In this document: positions 58,407-64,000 of the stretch, in pieces | Position numbering within the stretch: position 1 is the stretch's first letter | Layout of the letters: each line of letters starts with the position of its first letter | Assembly: GCF_021726475.1 (NCBI RefSeq) | Contig: NZ_JAKJRU010000008.1 | Location: 1-64,000, forward strand | Direction of reading: 5' to 3' | DNA length: 64,000 bases | Origin: Pseudomonas oligotrophica | GTDB lineage: Bacteria; Pseudomonadota; Gammaproteobacteria; Pseudomonadales; Pseudomonadaceae | Translations under genes and position numbers: made by a program | Notes under the pieces: model-generated | What the model was told of the DNA's origin: nothing | What the model saw: only the letters and a program-made list of their open reading frames with translations | Databases searched by the model: none

Positions 58407-58660
58407 GCCATGCGCTTTTGTTGGTGCAATCTATAAGCGTGCGTCGGTTGCCGGGCATTAGTAAATGAAAGGCTACCGAGACAGTAAAGATTTGAAGTGG
58501 GCAGTCTTCAAGCTAATCAGGCGATCTACAATAAAGCCAACGTCTAACCGAGTCACATTGAAGTCAATTTAGTCGATTAAACGTCTTTATATATAGCGCG
58601 CCTCGGTTGCATGCGGCTTTTGATTGGGAATGCAATGGCGGGACATTAGCGCGTGCACGC

Positions 58661-59095
58661 TTACCGTGGTGCATTGAAACTCAAAATATCCAGTTGCTCG
58701 GTCAGCCAGCGATGCGCCTGATATGTACTCTGAAATTTACGAGCTAGGATGCGTACACCTTTATCTACGCTACAGTCACGGAGCGTGAGGCCATGACCTT
58801 CTTCGTCGATTTCGTAGGTCTTTGCTTTCATATCGCCGAGCTGCATCGCCAGCAGCCTAACGTCATCGAGTGAATGAATGGGGGCTATGCTGTGCTTGCG
58901 CACGTAGGAGCGTACCTTCTCAGAAAGCTCATTGAAGTCATCTGCATTAATGCGGTGGACTATATCATCTGAATCTGGGATTTTCTCCGGATAGTCATCA
59001 TCAAGTGATACGCAGTGTTCCACACCGTGAATGCTTGCTACTAGGTATTGACCGCCGACTTCGTCGCGCTCGCAGTTAAGAATTAGGATAGACAT
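58661..59095 (-). CDS. Unknown protein
   Basis: This 144-residue acidic protein has no signal peptide or membrane segment. The ATG at 59095 has a good ribosome site (AGGA at 7 bases). Visible features are an N-terminal beta-rich part (MSILILNCERDEVGGQYLVA), an acidic centre and a final segment YQAHRWLTEQLDILSF. No family is recognised. It stands alone between the TcmP remnant and the recombinase gene. Confidence 0.65.
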   Translation of the reverse strand: MSILILNCERDEVGGQYLVASIHGVEHCVSLDDDYPEKIPDSDDIVHRINADDFNELSEKVRSYVRKHSIAPIHSLDDVRLLAMQLGDMKAKTYEIDEEGHGLTLRDCSVDKGVRILARKFQSTYQAHRWLTEQLDILSFNAPR

Positions 59096-59664
59096 GATTT
59101 TTCCTCAGGTTGTTGTTCTGTTCATAATTCTAAGTTGCTCTGCTTAAAAAAGGCAATAGGCTAACTGTATTTTTATGCAGTCTCTGGTTAACGCCCCGGA
59201 GGCCGTTCGGCTGGCTATCTAGTAGAGTGTTCGACCCAAAACTCATAATTTAAAAGTGGCACAAGCAGTATGTCGTGGGCAGTGGTGTCTCGGTAAGCGA
59301 TCGCGCCAGTCCGTCGCCGACCCAGGCTGTGAGCGCAATTTAAAATTACTCTACTTGGTTCTCGCATTTTAAAATGTGAATCGGCTGAAAGAGTGGAAGC
59401 ACCTGCTGATACCCGACGCTATCCAGTCGGTCTATGTGCTGCTCCCGGCGGGTTGTCTTGATGGGTCAGGTAACATGGTGCGTTCTTGGCCAACGAACCA
59501 AAGTCCAGGGCGCGATATAGAAAAGGATAGGGATTTTGGGATTTGCAATCTTGGGCTTGTGGGTTATATAAAAAATAATATTCTGGTTGTTGTTTTTTGG
59601 TTTTCGTATTTGCAATAATTAATCGTGTGGCATGTGTCGCGCAGATAATAATAAGAAGATAGTT
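59096..59664. other. AT-rich intergenic region
   Basis: No supported gene. The stretch is notably AT-rich at 59560-59660, just before the recombinase gene, where its promoter must lie. Confidence 0.5.
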
Positions 59665-60558
59665 ATGAATACAGATACTCAAAGCGCCTACGTCGGTTTG
59701 GCCAGTAACTTCTATGCAACTCGAATGCAGGGCGTTGAGCTTAATGAGCTCAATATTATTGGTGCTTTGCTACGGGCTGCCCCTGATTACCGCCCGGATT
59801 ATTACCGGCGCTTACGTAACGCTTTGGCGTTTGATCAAAAGCGTCGAGGCAATTTCTGGGCTGCTCAAGAAATCAATCGGACGCTAAATCCGGTCACCGT
59901 GTTGGGTCTTCCGCGCAAGCAAAAGCAACAACGTCCGCAAAAGCTTTCTACCGCTGATTTTGAGGCGTGGCTCCGATATTTAGCTGAACGAGATATGCCT
60001 GTTGAAGCGGGCGCTTTGATGGTGATATCTCTTACCGGAGCGCGCCCATGTGAGCTTAATGGCATTTCTATCGACGGCCGGCGCATCCATGTATCTGGTG
60101 CAAAGCTTAGCCACAACGGTTTACGCGGCGCTAGCCGAACGCTCGAGGCTGACGATGGTGTCTGTAACATCTTGAGAGATGCTCTCGCTGCTTTTAAATG
60201 TCAGCCGCGCAGTATGGACTCAATACGCGTTGCGCTTCACCAAGTCGCTACTGAGCTATTCGGTAGGAGGAAGGTGCCGAGCATGTACACGCTTCGTCAC
60301 CAGTTCGGAGCAAATTTGAAAGCTTCAGGCATGTCTGCGGTTGAGATGGCGTATGTCATGGGTCACCAGGCGACCGATTCGATTAGCCGGTACGGCGATA
60401 GACGAACCGGACGAGCAGAGGCTGTTAAGGTGAAGCCCGCAAGTGATGCTGATTTCTCAAAGGTGAGAGATACAGTGCCCACGCGAATGCGTGCGGTTGA
60501 GCTGGCCCTTAGTGTTAAGCGAGACAGAGAGCGTAGGTCGGAAATCGCCGACGGCTGA
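59665..60558 (+). CDS. Tyrosine recombinase/integrase-like protein
   Basis: This 297-residue protein has the C-terminal pattern of phage-type integrases: an Arg in SLTGARPCELNGI (box I), YTLRHQFGANLKASGMSAVE (box II Arg-His) and MGHQATDSISRYGDRR with the likely catalytic Tyr. The first His of the usual HxLRH motif is Tyr here. The N-terminal third is a weak core-binding domain. It is shorter than typical island integrases (about 400). It might serve the element at the tmRNA site, but it is 26 kb away, so this is uncertain. The ATG at 59665 is preferred over the ATG 33 bases upstream. Confidence 0.78.
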   Translation: MNTDTQSAYVGLASNFYATRMQGVELNELNIIGALLRAAPDYRPDYYRRLRNALAFDQKRRGNFWAAQEINRTLNPVTVLGLPRKQKQQRPQKLSTADFEAWLRYLAERDMPVEAGALMVISLTGARPCELNGISIDGRRIHVSGAKLSHNGLRGASRTLEADDGVCNILRDALAAFKCQPRSMDSIRVALHQVATELFGRRKVPSMYTLRHQFGANLKASGMSAVEMAYVMGHQATDSISRYGDRRTGRAEAVKVKPASDADFSKVRDTVPTRMRAVELALSVKRDRERRSEIADG

Positions 60559-60851
60559 GGTACCTCCTGATGGTTTGACCTTTCAGATGCAGCTCGGCTG
60601 ATGGCCTGTGAGGCAATAGGAGTGGTCTCGTGGCTACCTATAGTTTGAGCGCTTTGCAGCGCTCACGCCGGAAATTCATGCGTATCTATTGGGTGGCTGG
60701 GCTACGAAAGTGGAGGCCCACGGGCAGCTTCCGGCCAAAAGCTGCCTGTCGTTGAGTGCAATTTTTGACTCATGGCTGCCAGCAACGGCAGCAGTTAAAA
60801 TGCTCAGAGACGATCACTCAACGAGCAATAGACCTAGTTTGTTCGACCGAG

Positions 60852-61100
60852 CTAGATTAGTAAAAGCTCTTTCACTTTTTGCTTGATTTCAGCAGGGCTT
60901 TCTTCAAATCCGTATTTACCGGCATTATCTTTAGAAGAGTTATATCCCAAGAAATAACCATTGTATTGAAAGTAGTTAGTGTCAATTTTTCGCCTGCTTG
61001 GCTTGCCTTTTTCCAGCATATCCAGAAGCGTTTTTAAGTGTGAGCGTGTTAGCCAGAATTTTAGAAGTAATCCGCTCCCTAGCACTTCAGTGCCGATCAT
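60852..61100 (-). CDS. Short unknown ORF
   Basis: This 82-residue frame ends in GYNSSKDNAGKYGFEESPAE and a Lys-rich helix. The composition looks protein-like, with low GC. No ribosome site is clear, and the frame remains open upstream without ATG, so it could be the 3' part of a truncated gene. No family recognised. The stretch 60559-60851 shows no gene. Confidence 0.3.
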   Translation of the reverse strand: MIGTEVLGSGLLLKFWLTRSHLKTLLDMLEKGKPSRRKIDTNYFQYNGYFLGYNSSKDNAGKYGFEESPAEIKQKVKELLLI

Positions 61101-61142
61101 TGGAGCTGCTTGAAAGCCCAAGGCCTAGCTCAGGGCTAGTCG

Positions 61143-61340
61143 TCTACACCAGTTCCGCTATGTATGCTGAAGGGGGCCCAACCACTCTACCTGACCAGCA
61201 ACCTCAAGCGCTTCGGCGAATTCAACCTCAAGCTAAACCGGCCACCGGAGCCCTGGATCAAGGACTCGGTGTTCCAACAAGCTGCCGGCTCGCTGCGGGT
61301 GATCAGACCTAGCCAGCTAGATACCGAGAAAACGCCATGA
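61143..61340 (+). pseudogene. 3' remnant of a Tn3-family transposase gene (tnpA)
   Basis: The frame ending at 61340 reads QPLYLTSNLKRFGEFNLKLN then RPPEPWIKDSVFQQAAGSLR, resembling the C-terminal end of Tn3-family transposases of the type with an RFG-Y/F-LxLxRxPEP pattern. It overlaps the tnpC start by 4 bases, so it is a real coupled 3' end. The 5' part is absent. Confidence 0.45.
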
Positions 61341-61699
61341 TCAACATTCCTCCCGCATCCTTCCGCCTTACACCGTACGGCGAAGTGGACGCCGTGGCGT
61401 TGGAAAACCTGCGCGACAGCTTCGACACCTCTCAACTGCTCCGGCTGGTTGATCGCTTGGACGTCTGCTTGGTGGAACTGGGTGGAATCACCTCCATTCG
61501 CGACGAGCTACTGAGATTGCATGCGATGGCTCTGACGATAGTTGAGGGCATCGCTCTTACGGTGCCTGCCGAGAGTGCTTGTATCTGGACAGAAGCCCAA
61601 TCTCTACAGATGGATCTTGAGGCACTGGTTTCTTGGGCGCGCTCCGCTCAGCTCATCATTGCGCCGCTGATCAATCTTGCTCCACAGCACGAGGCATGA
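61337..61699 (+). CDS. tnpC: TnpC-like Tn3-family transposase regulator
   Basis: This 120-residue protein resembles TnpC of Tn4652-like transposons, a post-transcriptional regulator of transposase. Recognisable parts are FRLTPYGEVDAVALENLRDS near the start, then LLRLVDRLDVCLVELGG and LTVPAESACIWTEAQSLQMD. It overlaps the tnpA remnant by 4 bases. The transposase is lost, so it may have no function here. The call is from remembered family sequence. Confidence 0.6.
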   Translation: MINIPPASFRLTPYGEVDAVALENLRDSFDTSQLLRLVDRLDVCLVELGGITSIRDELLRLHAMALTIVEGIALTVPAESACIWTEAQSLQMDLEALVSWARSAQLIIAPLINLAPQHEA

Positions 61700-61724
61700 G
61701 CGCTCTCGCCGATTTCGACGAGGC

Positions 61725-62684
61725 TCAACTGTTTCTGACCATGGCTGGAATCGCCCGTAAGTAGATCAATTCACCAATCAGTTCTACGAGTGTCTGAGTA
61801 ATCACAGCCGCCGCGGCCAGCGCGCGAATGGACTCCGGGAGCGCTAGGGCCAGGGGAAGCACTACAAGCGAGTTGCGAGTGCCTGAGCTAAAGGCCACTG
61901 CCCGTGCGGCAGAAGCCTCCAAGCCAAATAGCCGGGAGCTGAGTACGCCGAGGGCCGGAGCGAGTAGTAGAAACGCTCCGTATACCGGAAGCAACGGCGC
62001 CAGGATGTCGAGTTGGTACACGACAGCCGCGATCTGCGAACCCACCACCACGATTAGAACCAGGGCCATTGCAGGCACTGGCAGCCAGGCCCAACCTGCG
62101 CTCCATGCGCGAAGCAGCAGAGATCGGCGTCCGCCAAATTCGGTGAGCACAGCCGCTACCAAGGGTAGGACGATCAGTAACAGGAAGGCTTCTGCGAAGG
62201 GCCACAGCTCGATCACTGTGCCGGCTTCGGGGCCAAGGATTAGCCGCAAGTAGAGGGGCAGCAGCAGAAGCTGGAGCAACAGCAGCAATGGCGTCGCCGC
62301 GAGCACCAGACGAGAGTCCCCTTTGCCCAGGTGGGTGAAGACCACCACGTAATCGATACAAGGCGTCAGCAGGACAAGCAGCGCGCCGACCAACAAGGCC
62401 TTGTTCGATGAGAGCGGCCACGTCACCAGCCACACCATCAATGGCACCAATAGGAAGTTGGCCAGCAACAAGGCACCGACGAAGCGGCGGTTGGCAAAAG
62501 CTTCTCGCAGCTCCAAAAAAGGAATCTGCAGAAACATGGCATACATCAGCACGGCAATCGCCGGTGTGATGGCCATGGCCGTCAGTCCGGTGAATTGCGC
62601 AGAGCTCAGGCCTGCAATGGCAGCGGCCACCACCGCCGCGAAATAAAATGCTATCTGGTGTTCTTCCAGCCAGTCCCGCGACAT
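61725..62684 (-). CDS. Bile acid:sodium symporter/arsenite-permease (ACR3-like) family transporter
   Basis: This 319-residue protein has about 10 membrane helices. Motifs are LLTPCIDYVVVFTHLGKGDS and AVAFSSGTRNSLVVLPLALA, as in the arsenic-resistance type of the BASS superfamily. The ATG at 62684 gives MSRDWLEEHQIAFYF; the longer frame has no support. Neighbours are transposon and disulfide-bond genes and no other ars gene, so arsenite export is only one option. Confidence 0.8.
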   Translation of the reverse strand: MSRDWLEEHQIAFYFAAVVAAAIAGLSSAQFTGLTAMAITPAIAVLMYAMFLQIPFLELREAFANRRFVGALLLANFLLVPLMVWLVTWPLSSNKALLVGALLVLLTPCIDYVVVFTHLGKGDSRLVLAATPLLLLLQLLLLPLYLRLILGPEAGTVIELWPFAEAFLLLIVLPLVAAVLTEFGGRRSLLLRAWSAGWAWLPVPAMALVLIVVVGSQIAAVVYQLDILAPLLPVYGAFLLLAPALGVLSSRLFGLEASAARAVAFSSGTRNSLVVLPLALALPESIRALAAAAVITQTLVELIGELIYLRAIPAMVRNS

Positions 62685-62893
62685 CTGATATCTTCCCTTG
62701 TTGCGCAAGGGCGACATTCTCCCACTGGCATCGGATTTAACCCAGCGTTGAGGCTGGTTGCTTTTCGCTTTGCCGTTGGGCGAAGTCCGCAACGGTCCTA
62801 ACAAGTCCTGCCGATAAGAGGATGCATGATGTTTCGAAATAACTGGATGGCGGGTCTGAGGCAAGTGCTCGCCATCGCCAGGAGTTAACCGCA

Positions 62894-63328
62894 ATGAATC
62901 CTCAACCTTCAGGCATGCCCTGGAACCTGCTGCTGCTAACCTGGCTGGTCGCACTGGTATCGACCCTGTCCGCGCTGTTCATTGGTGAGGTGATGGGCCA
63001 GGCACCCTGCGTGTTGTGCTGGTTCCAGCGTGCCTTCATGTTTCCGCTGGCGGTGATCCTGGCCATCGCCTGCTACCGCTCGGATTTCACCGTCTGGCAC
63101 TATGCCCTGCCGCTGACCGCTATCGGTGCGGCACTGGCATTTGTTCACACGCTGCTCTATGCAGGGCTGATTCCACAGCCGATCCAGCCCTGCACGGCCA
63201 CTGGTCCATCCTGCTCAGGCGCCGGAATGACCCTCTTCGGCGTGGTGCCCCTGCCGGCACTCGCCTTGTTCGCTTTTATCCTTATCGCCATCCTGCTCAT
63301 AATCATCCGTCGGAGAACCACCCCATGA
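62894..63328 (+). CDS. DsbB/BdbC-type disulfide bond formation protein
   Basis: This 144-residue protein has four membrane helices and the two redox cysteine pairs of DsbB: APCVLCWFQRAF (CxxC) and PCTATGPSC in the second periplasmic loop. It reoxidises a DsbA partner and passes electrons to quinone. An AGGAG site precedes the ATG. It overlaps the thioredoxin-fold gene by 4 bases. Confidence 0.9.
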   Translation: MNPQPSGMPWNLLLLTWLVALVSTLSALFIGEVMGQAPCVLCWFQRAFMFPLAVILAIACYRSDFTVWHYALPLTAIGAALAFVHTLLYAGLIPQPIQPCTATGPSCSGAGMTLFGVVPLPALALFAFILIAILLIIIRRRTTP

Positions 63329-64000
63329 ATCGCCGTTCCGTGGTCCTGATCGTCAGTGTCGTGATCCTGGCCGTCTTTGCTGCCGCCGCATTCTTCTATT
63401 CCCCCTCGCAATCGCCTCAACAGGCCCAGGCTCCCGGTTCGACAGCCCAAGAGACCGCGACACAACCCAAACAGAACGGCGGCCAGTTGGTTCGCTTCCA
63501 CTCACCAGTGTTCGGCCCGGCGCAAGCGCCAGTGACCATCGTCGAATTCTTTGACCCTTCCTGCGAGGCATGCCGCGCCTTCCACCCCTATGTGAAGCAG
63601 ATCCTCGCCGAGAACCCGGAAGACGTGCGTTTGGTGCTGCGCTATGTACTGTTCCATCAAGGCTCCGAAGAGGTGGCGCGAATGCTGGAGGCGGCGCGTA
63701 AGCAAAATCTCCATGAACAAGTGTTGGGGGCTGTGCTGGAAGCCCAACCCGGTTGGCACGACGACCCCAAGGTAACGCAGGCATGGGCTGCTGCAGAGCG
63801 CGTCGGTTTGAACTTGGAACAGGCCCGCCAGGACATGCATACGCCTGGCGTCAACGCCGTGCTGGAAACGGACATGCAGGACGTTAAAGCCGTTGGGGTT
63901 CGTGGCACGCCGACTTTTTTTGTCAATGGTCGTGCGCTCAGCGAGTTTGGCCCGGAGCCGCTGCGCCAGTTGGTGAACAGCGAAGTGGCCAAGGCACGAG
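63325..64000 (+). CDS. DsbA-like thiol-disulfide oxidoreductase (3' end cut by the window)
   Basis: The 225 residues visible have an N-terminal membrane anchor (residues 6-25), a linker rich in Gln and Ala, and a thioredoxin fold with FDPSCEACRAFHPYV (CxxC as CEAC) and the cis-Pro loop GVRGTPTFFVNG. It is coupled to dsbB and forms a private disulfide pair. It continues beyond the window. Pairs like this on resistance transposons may help fold exported metal proteins; this is inference. Confidence 0.88.
   Translation, partial: MNRRSVVLIVSVVILAVFAAAAFFYSPSQSPQQAQAPGSTAQETATQPKQNGGQLVRFHSPVFGPAQAPVTIVEFFDPSCEACRAFHPYVKQILAENPEDVRLVLRYVLFHQGSEEVARMLEAARKQNLHEQVLGAVLEAQPGWHDDPKVTQAWAAAERVGLNLEQARQDMHTPGVNAVLETDMQDVKAVGVRGTPTFFVNGRALSEFGPEPLRQLVNSEVAKAR

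Overview
The window looks like chromosomal DNA of a denitrifying pseudomonad of the Pseudomonas stutzeri (Stutzerimonas) group. The first 33 kb is very GC-rich and carries the nos-nnrS-nir neighbourhood in the order known from that group: the nosL end, tatE, nnrS, an SDR gene, then nirJEN separated from nirSMCFDLGH by nirQ and two small oxidase-like genes. The species call is inference from gene content and order; no rRNA is present.

Region 1 (1-19 kb) is anaerobic respiration. It holds the nosL 3' end and tatE (nitrous oxide reductase maturation and export), nnrS behind an FNR/DNR-type box, an SDR, a soluble zinc-binding chemoreceptor, an orphan cbb3 oxidase subunit (ccoN), an HPP-CBS membrane protein and a LysR regulator. 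The nitrite reductase locus follows. Two FNR/DNR-type boxes lie between the divergent nirQ and nirS genes. The rightward genes nirS-M-C-F-D-L-G-H encode cytochrome cd1, its electron donor and most heme d1 assembly. The leftward genes nirQ, norE-like, norF-like, nirJ, nirE and nirN supply the rest. nirT and nirB, known between nirS and nirM in the classical P. stutzeri cluster, are absent.

Region 2 (19-33 kb) is a carbon oxidation island: an OprB-type porin, a PQQ/heme c alcohol dehydrogenase, and a leftward operon for a 2-oxoacid/acetoin-type dehydrogenase. The operon has E1 alpha, E1 beta, a free-standing lipoyl-domain protein, an E2 core lacking a lipoyl domain, a lipoate-ligase-like protein, a butanediol-type dehydrogenase, a GMC oxidoreductase with a Tat-exported small subunit, and a VOC protein. 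A divergent AcoR-type sigma-54 activator, a good -24/-12 promoter and palindromic upstream sites form a complete predicted control module. The split E2 is the most unusual part.

Region 3 (33.5 kb to the end) is visibly less GC-rich and looks like an integrated island. It begins at a sequence resembling the 3' end of tmRNA (ssrA) plus its terminator, on the minus strand, with a 10-bp inverted repeat beside it. It then has an HAD hydrolase, a broken vapC-like toxin and a large copper-resistance block: copper P-type ATPase, CusCBA with CusF, several small Met/His-rich or PtrA-like periplasmic proteins, sensor kinase, an ATP-grasp-like protein of unknown function, a DUF305 protein, a Cys-rich copper storage protein, a cytochrome c with a His-rich tail, CopB, a Met/His-rich peptide, the CopA multicopper oxidase and the response regulator. 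Seven copies of a 14-base palindrome (TTACA-N4-TGTAA and variants) sit upstream of these units and define a putative copper regulon. The kinase and the regulator genes lie about 10 kb apart.

The right end (57.7-64 kb) is a mosaic: a frameshifted TcmP remnant, an unknown gene, a tyrosine recombinase, a remnant of a Tn3-family transposase followed by tnpC, an arsenite/bile-acid-type transporter and a DsbB-DsbA pair running off the window.
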